64,000 bases of DNA from an uncultured Christensenella sp. GTDB lineage: Bacteria > Bacillota > Clostridia > Christensenellales > Borkfalkiaceae. The first letter of the stretch is position 1. Each line of letters starts with the position of its first letter. Made by a program: the position numbers and the translations under genes. Shown here in pieces: positions 14,181 through 22,159 of this stretch. The stretch covers positions 3,330-67,329 of the forward strand of contig CAJTJC010000012.1 in NCBI GenBank assembly GCA_910576655.1, read 5' to 3'. Under the pieces are notes generated by a model. That model worked only from the letters and a program-made list of their open reading frames with translations. It did no database searches and had not been told where the DNA came from.

Positions 14181-15331
14181 AGTGATTGCCTCCTATATTT
14201 TATTTTGTCATTCGGGTGGAACCCGAATAATCTCTTGAAATATTCGTCGACGCGGGCGACCGCAAAATATGAATCGCCGCGCCGCATGTGTCCGCGCCAG
14301 CTCTCATAGGCCGTGCGGACGTCCTCCAGCGTAAACTTGCCGGAATCGACCCACTTCCTGAAAATAAAGAGCTTGCGCTTCATGGCGCGTATAGATGGCC
14401 GGCTCATTTTTCTCACGACGCGGCCGGTGTCCGTAAGAATGAACTTAGTTTTGAGAAACGTTATCCCTTTTTGAATGGGGATAATGCGCGTCTTTTTCCG
14501 GTTCAGCGTTATGCCAAGCTCGGCGCATACCTCGTCAATGCGTTTCAGACAATATTCAAGGTACTTAATATCCTCGTGAATCAAATAGCCGTCGTCCATA
14601 TACCGGCCGTAGCCTTTGATTCCCAGCTCCTCCTTGATAACGTGGTCGAGCTTGTTCGGAAGCATAATGGCCGAGATTTGAGAGATTTGACTTCCCAAGC
14701 CGTAACCGACAGGCCCGAAGTTATCGAGAAACATATTCGCCAAGTCCCGCACGCGCGGGTCATGCACGCGCTTTTCAAGCTCCTTACGTACCGGTTCGTG
14801 ATTCGCCGTTCCGAAGTAGTCCTTAAAATCGAATACTAAAATACCGCCCTTCATGCCGTGCTTGCGCCAATGGCGCTGCAAATGGCAATTCAGGCGGTTC
14901 ATGGCAAAGTCAATGCCTTTTCCTTTCATACTGGCGCCGTTATCGTAAATCAGCGCCGGCGTGAATAGCGGAATTATAACCTTGTCGCAAAGCGTTCTTT
15001 GAACGACTCGCTCGCCGATATGTACGGCGCGAATGCGCCGCCATTTCCCGCGGTCGTAAAGCTGGAACTCGACAAAGCCCTTGCTTTTATAGGTCCCGTC
15101 GAGAATCTGCTTACGGGCTACGGCGGTATTCGTGACGAGATTGAGCCGGTATTGCTGCGTCGAGCATTTCCAAGAGACGCCCCGGGCGCAGATATGACCC
15201 GAGGCGTATAAATTATGATACGAGAATACTTCCTCAAGTCCGCCGCAGGCGAGACTCCTTGCGAGACGCTTTTCCTCCCGCTTCTGTTTTCGCCTTTGGT
15301 ATCGTTGTTCATGGCGTTCCTCGCTTGTCAT
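14171..15331 (-). CDS. DGR reverse transcriptase (386 aa)
   Basis: The start MTSEERHEQR at 15331 follows AAGGAGG; the longer frame has no ribosome site. It carries RT motif A FDFKDYF (about 167-173), the DGR-type motif LGSQISQ (212-218, LGxxxSQ instead of the QGxxxSP of group II introns) and the catalytic box YMDD (244-247). There is a basic N-terminus and no maturase or endonuclease domain. It copies TR RNA with adenine-specific errors for transfer into VR1 and VR2. TR lies 235 bp upstream. Confidence 0.95.
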   Translation of the reverse strand: MTSEERHEQRYQRRKQKREEKRLARSLACGGLEEVFSYHNLYASGHICARGVSWKCSTQQYRLNLVTNTAVARKQILDGTYKSKGFVEFQLYDRGKWRRIRAVHIGERVVQRTLCDKVIIPLFTPALIYDNGASMKGKGIDFAMNRLNCHLQRHWRKHGMKGGILVFDFKDYFGTANHEPVRKELEKRVHDPRVRDLANMFLDNFGPVGYGLGSQISQISAIMLPNKLDHVIKEELGIKGYGRYMDDGYLIHEDIKYLEYCLKRIDEVCAELGITLNRKKTRIIPIQKGITFLKTKFILTDTGRVVRKMSRPSIRAMKRKLFIFRKWVDSGKFTLEDVRTAYESWRGHMRRGDSYFAVARVDEYFKRLFGFHPNDKIKYRRQSLCI

Positions 15332-15565
15332 TAAAATTGTCCTCCTTATACAGTAATTTGTAGGGCGCAAGTTATAACTGCGTAGCGGCGCCGTCCATGA
15401 AACGGGATATTTGCGCGTTTTCCCGCCATGCAAGCAGCGTCCGGACGGCCGCATTAAGAAGGTGTTTTAGCCTTTCGGCAGGGGTGTCTAAAGCCCTCCT
15501 TCTGTAACGGTACGGATTTCGCCCGAGATTCGGGTTACTTTGTCTAACCTTGATTCTATAAGTTA
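15332..15565 (-). ncRNA. TR-RT spacer, presumed part of the DGR template RNA
   Basis: 234 bp without a gene between the template repeat and the reverse transcriptase. In BPP-1 the corresponding spacer is transcribed with TR and needed for priming and cDNA synthesis. Short inverted segments are visible (for example CCTTTCGGCAGGGG), but I cannot establish a fold. The role is inferred from location. Confidence 0.5.
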
Positions 15566-15686
15566 CAGAATCCGAAGCAAACGCCGTTCGAGTTGCTGGC
15601 GTTGTTGTTGTTGGCGTTGCCGTTGCTGTTGACATTGCAGAAGTTGTTGGAGTTGGTCACATTAGGTGAGCGCTCCCACCACCAAT
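15566..15686 (-). repeat. DGR template repeat (TR)
   Basis: On the coding strand it would encode the VR region with 14 Asn (AAC/AAT) codons between WWERSP and GVCFGFC, the typical A-rich pattern for mutagenic diversification. It aligns gap-free with VR1 and VR2. It lies between avd and the reverse transcriptase in the canonical DGR order. The 3' end (GGATTC) differs from the GGCTTC in both VRs, a possible IMH*/IMH mark. Identity to VR2 continues about 8 nt further, to 15694. Confidence 0.95.
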
Positions 15687-15733
15687 TCGCAGAAGCACAG
15701 ACAACATTGCAGGGCTTGACCCAAGGCTTTTTG

Positions 15734-16162
15734 TTAAAGCGGTAAATCCTTATACCGCTGTTTATCCGACTTCTTTACGCCGGAAATTAGCTTTGCTTCC
15801 TCGGCAATCAGATTGCCCCAGGTTTCAAGGGCGTTATCGAGTCCCTTAAACTGGCTGGGGTTCTTCCGCAGCACGTCCCCGAGCAAGCCCAGCTTACCGA
15901 CGAGGCATTGCAGCGCGTTATTTGCTTCCGTCAGCTTGTCGCGCCGCATTTGCACCTCATGCTGATTAGAGGGGAAAATGCTGTTTGCCGATTTCACATT
16001 GTTATAAACCTCGCTCGCTAAACGCATGATTTCCGTCGAGAGGAAAAAGGTATACCTCTTAGGGATTTTCAGGCATTGAGCCAGCGTGTGAACTTCGAGC
16101 TTGCGCGCGGTCTCGACAAATTGCGCCGAGCTCTCGCCACGCTTTGATTTATATACCGACAT
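15734..16162 (-). CDS. avd: accessory variability determinant Avd (142 aa)
   Basis: The start MSVYKSKRG at 16162 follows AGGAG at 7 nt. The sequence is nearly all helix, with basic faces (IPKRYTFFLSTEIMRLASEVYNNV), as in the four-helix-bundle Avd family, which forms a pentamer bound to the DGR reverse transcriptase. Its length is close to BPP-1 Avd (128 aa). It lies between the variable gene and TR, the standard order, and is essential for mutagenic retrohoming in known systems. Confidence 0.9.
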   Translation of the reverse strand: MSVYKSKRGESSAQFVETARKLEVHTLAQCLKIPKRYTFFLSTEIMRLASEVYNNVKSANSIFPSNQHEVQMRRDKLTEANNALQCLVGKLGLLGDVLRKNPSQFKGLDNALETWGNLIAEEAKLISGVKKSDKQRYKDLPL

Positions 16163-16180
16163 GGCAAAACTCCTATTACC

Positions 16181-16224
16181 GGGGCCACGAGGGCCCCGGA
16201 TTCTTTCAGATAATAGATTAAATA
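16181..16224 (-). other. VR2 downstream hairpin block (DGR retrohoming element)
   Basis: Identical over 44 nt to the block after VR1. The hairpin stem is CCGGGGCC/GGCCCCGG with a 5-nt ACGAG loop (16179-16199). It includes the variable gene's stop codon, ends about 20 bp before the avd start and is absent from TR. Confidence 0.85.
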
Positions 16225-17258
16225 CAGAAGCCGAAGCAAACGCCGTCCGAGTCGCTGGCGCCGTAGTTGTTGGCGCCGCCGCCGCTGGTGACAATGCAGA
16301 AGGTGTAGGAGTTGGTCACAATAGGTGAGCGCTCCCACCACCAAATCGCAGAACCTGCGCCGTTCGCGAGGTTTTTAATACGGCTCGCGTTATCGGTGAA
16401 AATCGGGTAGGTTTCACCTTCGTCCTTGTAGACGTCGGTCGTCGTTCTCAGGCCGTTCTCAATCGGAGAGAACAGAAAGAGCTTCATGCTCTCCGTCTTG
16501 ATAGTCGTCGACTGCTGGCCGGCAGAGGTCTTTTTGTCGACCGGCTTAATGAGAGAACGCAGGTCCTCGGGGAGAGCAGGGAAAATTGTGTTTTCCAGCC
16601 ATGAATACAGGGCGCTTCCCGTAAAGCTGCCGGCGTTTGTGTTCGTACTGTTCATCTGTCTCGTTTCGGCCATAAGGTGTTTCATGCCGAACGTAATACC
16701 GGCCTTGCCGCCGCCCGTCAGATTGTCGTGATTAAAGCCGTAAATCTGGAAGGTAAGCGTTTCGCCGTTGACAACAACATCAAGCTCGTCTCCGACCTTC
16801 CAATAATTTTCAGCGTTTCCGGCCGCAGCTACCGCCGCAATCTGCACCCAGGAGTTTTCCGCGAGCGTGGTCGAGATAGTGTCGACATAGCCGTAATACA
16901 CGCCGTAGTAGCTGCCGGTCGTGATTTTCTTACTCTTGCCGGCGCACTGGACCGTATAAGTGGTATTTGCGGAGGGAACGGCGACGACCGCCGCGAGGCT
17001 GTCCGGTACGGTGCCGTTATAGGTCGTCATGCCGGCGCCCTTTACGGTGAAGGGCATACCCTTCATGCTCGCGCTGAACGAGATAGCCAGCACGAACATT
17101 TTCAGCTCGTCGACCGATTTCTTGACCGCGTGCGTGTTCTCGATAAGCTGCTGGATAAGCGGATTAAAGATAGTCGACGCGCTGGCAGGGTCCGAGTCCT
17201 CCAGCTTGCGAATTGTCGCATTATAAATGGGATTTGTGGGTATGGTATAATTTGCCAT
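16218..17258 (-). CDS. DGR variable protein 2, tail-tip receptor-binding protein (346 aa)
   Basis: Directly downstream of the tail fibre gene, with AAGGAGG before the ATG. Residues about 1-60 are helical, a likely trimerisation or attachment part. The middle has Gly/Thr/Tyr-rich beta repeats. The last 180 residues are a DUF6273-like C-type-lectin fold ending in WWWERSP, the variable stretch and GVCFGFCI. Eleven of the 14 template Asn positions have changed. Its place at the end of the baseplate genes fits a host-receptor-binding role like Mtd of BPP-1. Confidence 0.93.
   Translation of the reverse strand: MANYTIPTNPIYNATIRKLEDSDPASASTIFNPLIQQLIENTHAVKKSVDELKMFVLAISFSASMKGMPFTVKGAGMTTYNGTVPDSLAAVVAVPSANTTYTVQCAGKSKKITTGSYYGVYYGYVDTISTTLAENSWVQIAAVAAAGNAENYWKVGDELDVVVNGETLTFQIYGFNHDNLTGGGKAGITFGMKHLMAETRQMNSTNTNAGSFTGSALYSWLENTIFPALPEDLRSLIKPVDKKTSAGQQSTTIKTESMKLFLFSPIENGLRTTTDVYKDEGETYPIFTDNASRIKNLANGAGSAIWWWERSPIVTNSYTFCIVTSGGGANNYGASDSDGVCFGFCI
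16225..16345 (-). repeat. DGR variable repeat 2 (VR2)
   Basis: Gap-free alignment to TR gives 15 differences in the core, all at template adenines. Identity continues for about 8 nt beyond the 5' end of the VR1 homology (to about 16353). Adjacent to the cassette, 400 bp from TR. Confidence 0.95.
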
Positions 17259-17271
17259 AGGTCAGTCCTCC

Positions 17272-17670
17272 TTAAAACTCGTCGTCAAACGTAAAGGTAA
17301 AGGTCACGCCGGCGTCTTTGCGTTTGACGTACATAGTTTTGATTGCGCAGAGCATTCCCGCGCTGTCCACAAGTCCGGCCTCGCTGATAGACGCGCCGGG
17401 AAGGTCCGAGGCGGGAATCGTCACAGTATAGCGGGCCGTAGTAGATACGGGATAGGTAGGCGCGGCGTCGATAGGGTATGTGCCGATAGCGTGAGTAAGA
17501 GCCGTTTGCGTGTCGGTCGGGGGGATAGGATTGCCGCTGCCGTCCACGCCGCCGTCGCCGAACACAATATGCGTGATTTTGTTTATCGCGCTTGCGCTCG
17601 ACCCTTTACTCGTCGCCTTACAGAGCGCTTCTCTGCGGGCTTTTGTGATTACGCTGTTTTCGCTTGCCAT
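17272..17670 (-). CDS. tail fibre/collar-type protein (132 aa)
   Basis: The N-terminus (MASENSVITKARREALCKA...ITHIVFGDGG) resembles the DUF3751/phage tail-collar attachment domain found at the start of tail fibres. The protein ends with a beta-rich domain and lacks a long fibre shaft, so it may act as adaptor for the DGR variable protein encoded next. Preceded by AAGGAGG; two bases from the XkdU-like gene. Confidence 0.78.
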   Translation of the reverse strand: MASENSVITKARREALCKATSKGSSASAINKITHIVFGDGGVDGSGNPIPPTDTQTALTHAIGTYPIDAAPTYPVSTTARYTVTIPASDLPGASISEAGLVDSAGMLCAIKTMYVKRKDAGVTFTFTFDDEF

Positions 17671-17671
17671 G

Positions 17672-18865
17672 TTACAAGTCCTCCTTTATGAAGATTGGAT
17701 TTAGGCTTCTTGAGCCGTTTAATATAAAATCGCCGTTAAGAGTCCAGCGGCCGTCCATAATAACGGAACCGGACAGCCCAAAGGTCTGCGAGGCTTTGAG
17801 GCCCGCAATCCTGGTCGACTCTTGACGGTAATTTTCTTTATTGCCGGCGCTCGCTTCAAATTGCATACGCGCCGTTGCCTTGAAAGAGTTTTGAATCGCA
17901 AGGCCGGTTATATCGAGCTTTTGCGGTGTAAGTCCGCCGAATATTTCAACTTCCGCAGCGTCGAGGTTCCACGAGCCGTCGAGCTTATGCGCGCCGGTCA
18001 GTCTGATACCCTGAACCTGTGTTCCGTGATTTCGGAATAAAATATTCGCGCCGAAGTCAATCGGCCTAAAGGCAAATTGATTTCCGGCGCTGAGAGCTAT
18101 TTGCGCGCCCGCAGATAGCTCGTTTTTGTTTTTCAGTCCGTAAGCCGATAGCGCGAGGGCTTGTGGTGTGTAAGTCATATTGTTCTTAGGCAAAGAGATA
18201 CCGACGCGAAGGTCAATAAACGGAATGCCGGGCCGGATTGAATCGAGCTCCCACGTTCCGTCAAGCACCCTTTCGCCGTCGAGCTTTATGCCGTCAACAA
18301 TCAAGCTGCGGTTTTTAACGGCAAGCGCGATTTTCAAGTCGCGGAAAATAAAGCCGTTTTCATTGAATACCGATACGGGCAAGAGCTTGTCGACCATATC
18401 CAGCGCAAGGTGCGCCGGGATTCTGTTATCAAGAATAAAATGGCAGTCGTACAAATTGAAGTTGTCGCCGAAGTCTCGCGTTACAGTGATTCGTACCATT
18501 CCGCCGATAAGCTCGACGTCAATTTTCCCGTTGGTAAAAACCGCGATAAGCTCTTTGATTTCTTTCTGTCCTACATGCCCTTGCCCGAGAATAATCGCTT
18601 TAATCATATTGCGGCGCTCGGTGAGCGTGCGGGGGCCGTCATAGGTAATATGGAAAAACGTCTCCAGCTTGGCGAGAGTTTCCGCGTCGGCATAGTCGAT
18701 AAAGTTATTATCTATCGCCCGAATGATACCGGCCTGAATCTCGTCGAGCTGTCCGCCCCATACTCGCCAGAGAGCGTCCATTTCCAGAACGTCTCTATAC
18801 CACGCGGGGTACCATGTTTTAATTTCTTCGTAGGTGCTGGGGTAGGCGTTATCGTACAGTCGCAT
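17672..18865 (-). CDS. baseplate/tail protein, XkdU-like (397 aa)
   Basis: The start MRLYDNAYPS at 18865 follows GGGGAGG. The N-terminal 180 residues match the DUF2313/YmfQ/XkdU family (tail-tip wedge component). The C-terminal half has repeated motifs (LDGTWELD, LDGSWNLD, MDGRWTLN, LNGDFILNGS), suggesting a beta-repeat extension longer than typical XkdU. It overlaps the BaseplateJ gene by 17 nt. Confidence 0.85.
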   Translation of the reverse strand: MRLYDNAYPSTYEEIKTWYPAWYRDVLEMDALWRVWGGQLDEIQAGIIRAIDNNFIDYADAETLAKLETFFHITYDGPRTLTERRNMIKAIILGQGHVGQKEIKELIAVFTNGKIDVELIGGMVRITVTRDFGDNFNLYDCHFILDNRIPAHLALDMVDKLLPVSVFNENGFIFRDLKIALAVKNRSLIVDGIKLDGERVLDGTWELDSIRPGIPFIDLRVGISLPKNNMTYTPQALALSAYGLKNKNELSAGAQIALSAGNQFAFRPIDFGANILFRNHGTQVQGIRLTGAHKLDGSWNLDAAEVEIFGGLTPQKLDITGLAIQNSFKATARMQFEASAGNKENYRQESTRIAGLKASQTFGLSGSVIMDGRWTLNGDFILNGSRSLNPIFIKEDL

Positions 18866-19970
18866 TGACGGCCACCTCCCCGAGAACGGCAATTTGCATG
18901 TTTGTGAGCTCTATGTTCGCGGTCTCATCGTTCAGAGTAAGTCCCGTGTAGTCGAGCAAGCCCGGCAAGCCGTAAAGTATGGAGCTTATCGCAGACACGC
19001 GGACGATAACCGTCTGGCGCTCCGGAGTATTCAGCGCGAGGTCTTTCAGGTATGCGGTTATAGCGTCCTCGGCTTCCGCTTTTATCTGTTCTGCGGTCGA
19101 GCCGCTTTTAAGCTCAGCTGTAAAGCTGATATTGATTGAAACGCTCGCCGGAGCGACCGCCGCAAAGTGCGCGCCGATATTCGCCTCGCCATCTCCGAGT
19201 CCATCGCCTACGGTGTAAGTCTTGCCGTCTACCGTTACGGTTTTATCGAGCGTAATAGGGTCGACATACTCCTGAACCTGGTCGACGACCGCTTTCGCGG
19301 CCGGCGTTCCGTCCGTCCCGATAATTACGCCCATAACGGTGTTTTCTCCGGCAAAAAGCGGGAGTATTCTCGCCCGGCCGACGCCCGGAACCGACTCGCA
19401 CCAGGTTTTATAATGCTGGCGGTTTCCGTTTTCCGCCGGGCCTGCGATTTTCTCCTGAATACGCTCGCGATAATCGTCGTCGTTTTCCGCGTCCGCGCCC
19501 GGAACGATAAGCGAGCCGAATGTAGAGGAAACGAGCCCGATAACATTTTCAACCGGTACCGCCGCGGTATCTGAGAGAATATTGCTGCTTGCAATGCCGG
19601 GGGCTTCGGCCTCTAAATAAAGCGCGCCCTCGTCGTCTTGCTGTAAGGCGAAAAATAAGCCTTCCGCAAAGAAGCGGCTGCCGATGGGCGGCTGCGAATC
19701 TCCCGACCATTCGTATTCGTAGGTTGCAGGAATAGCAGGCAATCGGAAAACGCCGTACTCCGCGCCCTTGCGGTCAAGGTACTCGTCGACGGCGGTCGTA
19801 AGGAATACCAGGTCAAAGGCGGTACTGATGTCAGCGTAAAACTGAGCAATCTTAAACGCTGCGGACGCTACCGCGTCATAAAAAATGCCGCCTTGCCGAA
19901 GGTCAACCTCAGCAGGAGCGGCCGCAAGGCATTCTTCCATAATTTTTTCATAGGTTCTGTCTTCAAACAA
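18849..19970 (-). CDS. baseplate J-like protein (XkdT-like, 373 aa)
   Basis: Matches the Baseplate_J family (GAEYGVFRLPAIPATYEYEW, later PGVGRARILPLFAGENTV). It forms the baseplate wedge of contractile tails with XkdS and XkdU. The start codon is TTG at 19970 with GGAGG 8 nt upstream, immediately after the XkdS stop. Confidence 0.92.
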   Translation of the reverse strand: MFEDRTYEKIMEECLAAAPAEVDLRQGGIFYDAVASAAFKIAQFYADISTAFDLVFLTTAVDEYLDRKGAEYGVFRLPAIPATYEYEWSGDSQPPIGSRFFAEGLFFALQQDDEGALYLEAEAPGIASSNILSDTAAVPVENVIGLVSSTFGSLIVPGADAENDDDYRERIQEKIAGPAENGNRQHYKTWCESVPGVGRARILPLFAGENTVMGVIIGTDGTPAAKAVVDQVQEYVDPITLDKTVTVDGKTYTVGDGLGDGEANIGAHFAAVAPASVSINISFTAELKSGSTAEQIKAEAEDAITAYLKDLALNTPERQTVIVRVSAISSILYGLPGLLDYTGLTLNDETANIELTNMQIAVLGEVAVNATVR

Positions 19971-20381
19971 TCAAATCACCTCCTCCATAACAAGCTCTCC
20001 GAAAATCGTATTTGCCTTAAAGCGAATGTACGCCCGCTCTTTTTCAAACGAGCAAGAGAAGTCGTAAATATCCAGTATGCGGCTGTCGGCCAGGCATGCG
20101 TCTTTTACAAGGCGCGGGATTTCCGTCTCAATATACTCGTTCGTGGCGTCCGCCGCGATAATCGTTTCTTTTATCTCGCTGCCGTATTGATTATCATAAA
20201 TCAGGCAACGAAAACGAGGCGTGAGCAAAGTCTTTTTGATAAACTGATTCGCCGCCTCCAGTCCGTCGCAGCTACCGAGCGAAAAAATCCGCCCGCGCTC
20301 GAGGTCGAGCCGGTAGGTCCTGGACGGCTGCTCCGCGGCGTCCTCTAACTCCGCAATCGGAATAGGAATAAAAACGCCCAT
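19971..20381 (-). CDS. baseplate protein, XkdS-like DUF2634 (136 aa)
   Basis: The start at 20381 (ATG) is preferred over a GTG two codons upstream because GGGAGG spacing fits it better. The sequence RTYRLDLERGRIFS...YDNQYGSEI is characteristic of DUF2634/gp25-like wedge proteins. It lies between XkdR- and XkdT-like genes with minimal spacing. Confidence 0.88.
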   Translation of the reverse strand: MGVFIPIPIAELEDAAEQPSRTYRLDLERGRIFSLGSCDGLEAANQFIKKTLLTPRFRCLIYDNQYGSEIKETIIAADATNEYIETEIPRLVKDACLADSRILDIYDFSCSFEKERAYIRFKANTIFGELVMEEVI

Positions 20382-20383
20382 CG

Positions 20384-20797
20384 TCACACCTCCCTGTCAA
20401 GAACATAATACTTTTTGCCCTCGTTGAAGCTGAGCAAATACACCGTATCGCCGAGCTTAAGCGCGTTATGGACTTTCAGCGTCGCGTTGAAAATATTAAA
20501 CGTCGCGAGGGCGTGCTGATTGGCGCCGGTGCCGCTTACGTGCCCGCCGTGCTCGCCGTCGTTTTTCGTCTGGCTGTCGAGCGAGCCTTTTCCCAGCATG
20601 AGGTCGCAGGTCGTCGTATAGTCCGATAAATGCCGGGGAACGCAAATAAGGTTTTCAGACAAGAGGAGCTTGTCGTCATTCACAACCTGGATTTTCAACG
20701 GTGCGGCCGAGACGACCTTTCCGCGCACGACGCCCATAGAGTCCGGTATCATGCCTTGAAACATTTCTTTAATACTGGTAGGCTCTTTGATTTCCAT
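20384..20797 (-). CDS. baseplate protein, XkdR-like DUF2577 (137 aa)
   Basis: Features VRGKVVSAAPLKIQVV and a GEHGGHVSGTGANQH stretch typical of DUF2577 baseplate spike-like proteins, with OB-fold-like beta content. Preceded by AAGGAGG. It is separated from the XkdQ gene by hairpin copy C. Confidence 0.87.
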   Translation of the reverse strand: MEIKEPTSIKEMFQGMIPDSMGVVRGKVVSAAPLKIQVVNDDKLLLSENLICVPRHLSDYTTTCDLMLGKGSLDSQTKNDGEHGGHVSGTGANQHALATFNIFNATLKVHNALKLGDTVYLLSFNEGKKYYVLDREV

Positions 20798-20823
20798 AAG
20801 GCGCCTCCTTTCTTGCCCTGGGG

Positions 20824-20893
20824 CTCCCGTATCGCGTTTTTACGCCCTGGGCTTATACTTCTACTCCCAGGATATAAAAACGCGATATGGGAG
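20824..20893. repeat. dispersed hairpin element, copy C
   Basis: Arms 20824-20842 and 20875-20893 pair over 19 nt (CTCCCGTATCGCG... with ...CGCGATATGGGAG). An inner CCTGGG/CCCAGG stem adds a second helix. Compared with copy A the first pair is swapped (G-C to C-G), a compensatory change. It lies between XkdQ- and XkdR-like genes in the late operon. Confidence 0.85.
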
Positions 20894-20917
20894 ACTCTGG
20901 GCTTGTTCTGGCTTGTC

Positions 20918-22159
20918 TTACGCCCTGCTTACCAGGTTGGCGTCGACCCAGCCGTATACGTTGCTGTTTCCGTCCACGCTCGTGTAGGCGCCGCCGATAA
21001 GGTGGTAAGGGTGTTTCGCGCCTTTCGCTACGAGCGTGCATTTTGCGGGGCCCGCCTTTCTTGAGCCGCCCGTTGGACTTCCGGCCGTAGAGCTGACATA
21101 GTGGGGGCCGCCCGCAAAATTGACAATATCGCCGGCTTTGATTTCTCCGCCGGAGCTTTCTTTTTTCTCCTGCTTCGCGATTGACAAATCTCCCGCGACG
21201 CTGAGCTTTAGATTCATGCTGTGATAATGCCCTTCAAAGGTGTGCGTGTCTTCCTCCACGTAGTAGGTCTTTGAAATGCCCAGCGGCTTGACGATAATAA
21301 ACACGCCCACGCCGGTTATCACTTCGGGAAGTCCGAGCGCCGTTACGGATAGGCTCGTCGTCGCCTTGTTATTCTCGGCGAGCGTCGTGTTCACAAGCTC
21401 GGTAAGCTGGCCGGTGTTCATCTCGTCTTTTACCTGCACGACCTCCTGGAATATGCCGAGCTTCTTTTCAAGCGCCGCGTCCGTCGCCTCCGCAAGTACC
21501 GCGCCCTCTTTCGATAAGAGCTTGACGCGGGTTTTGATTTTCTCAATGCTTTTGCTTTGAGAATAGTCCTGCAAATTGACGCCGGTCTCAATCACCCATT
21601 GGAGGATATTTTCCCGGCGCTCTATCAAGCTCATTTGGTCGCCCTTGCATACGGGGTAGTAGCGAATGCCGGTCGCCTCAAACGTAAGACTCAGCGCGTC
21701 GGCAATAACGTCCCACGCTGTCGTCTTAGGTTTCGGTAGCTCGGGGATTTTATAGGCTGTATCGGCTACGCCGCTGAACGGAATACCGAAACGGGTACAG
21801 CAGTCGGCGAAAATCTCCGAGGCTTTTTTGTTCGTATAGTTGAACGTGTCTTTATTGTTCGCAAGGTAAATGCCGTTGTCGTAGGCTTTCAGGCTCATCG
21901 TCTTTCTGCCGGATTGCGATTGCTGCATGAACATGCCGCGGAAAAGCTCCTCGCCCTTCCAGTAAAAAATACATTGATGGCCTTGCTCCACGTCGATTCC
22001 GGTGCGGTCGTGCTTATAGCCGTCGTCGTCAATAAAGTCGACTTGCAGCGTTCGCGAAGACGAGCCTTTTCGTCCCGACCATTTCACCTTAGAGACAAGA
22101 TTGCTCATGTCGTAGGCCGCTCCGCCTTTTATGACAATGAGCTTGATATAATCCGTCAT
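20918..22159 (-). CDS. baseplate hub protein, XkdQ-like with SH3-like C-terminus (413 aa)
   Basis: Residues 1-330 match XkdQ/YqbQ (late control gene D-like hub: VKWSGRKGSSSRTLQVDF, YWKGEELFRGMF). The last 75 residues are an SH3-like module (FAGGPHYVSS...HPYHLIGG...VYGWVDA) closely related to one in this phage's endolysin. The hub sits under the tail spike; the added wall-binding module could hold the baseplate to peptidoglycan. Confidence 0.9.
   Translation of the reverse strand: MTDYIKLIVIKGGAAYDMSNLVSKVKWSGRKGSSSRTLQVDFIDDDGYKHDRTGIDVEQGHQCIFYWKGEELFRGMFMQQSQSGRKTMSLKAYDNGIYLANNKDTFNYTNKKASEIFADCCTRFGIPFSGVADTAYKIPELPKPKTTAWDVIADALSLTFEATGIRYYPVCKGDQMSLIERRENILQWVIETGVNLQDYSQSKSIEKIKTRVKLLSKEGAVLAEATDAALEKKLGIFQEVVQVKDEMNTGQLTELVNTTLAENNKATTSLSVTALGLPEVITGVGVFIIVKPLGISKTYYVEEDTHTFEGHYHSMNLKLSVAGDLSIAKQEKKESSGGEIKAGDIVNFAGGPHYVSSTAGSPTGGSRKAGPAKCTLVAKGAKHPYHLIGGAYTSVDGNSNVYGWVDANLVSRA

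Noticed and set aside
14171..15331. Group II intron maturase
   Set aside because: LGxxxSQ motif, no maturase X or HNH domain, no intron ends, and TR/VR/Avd present: a DGR reverse transcriptase.
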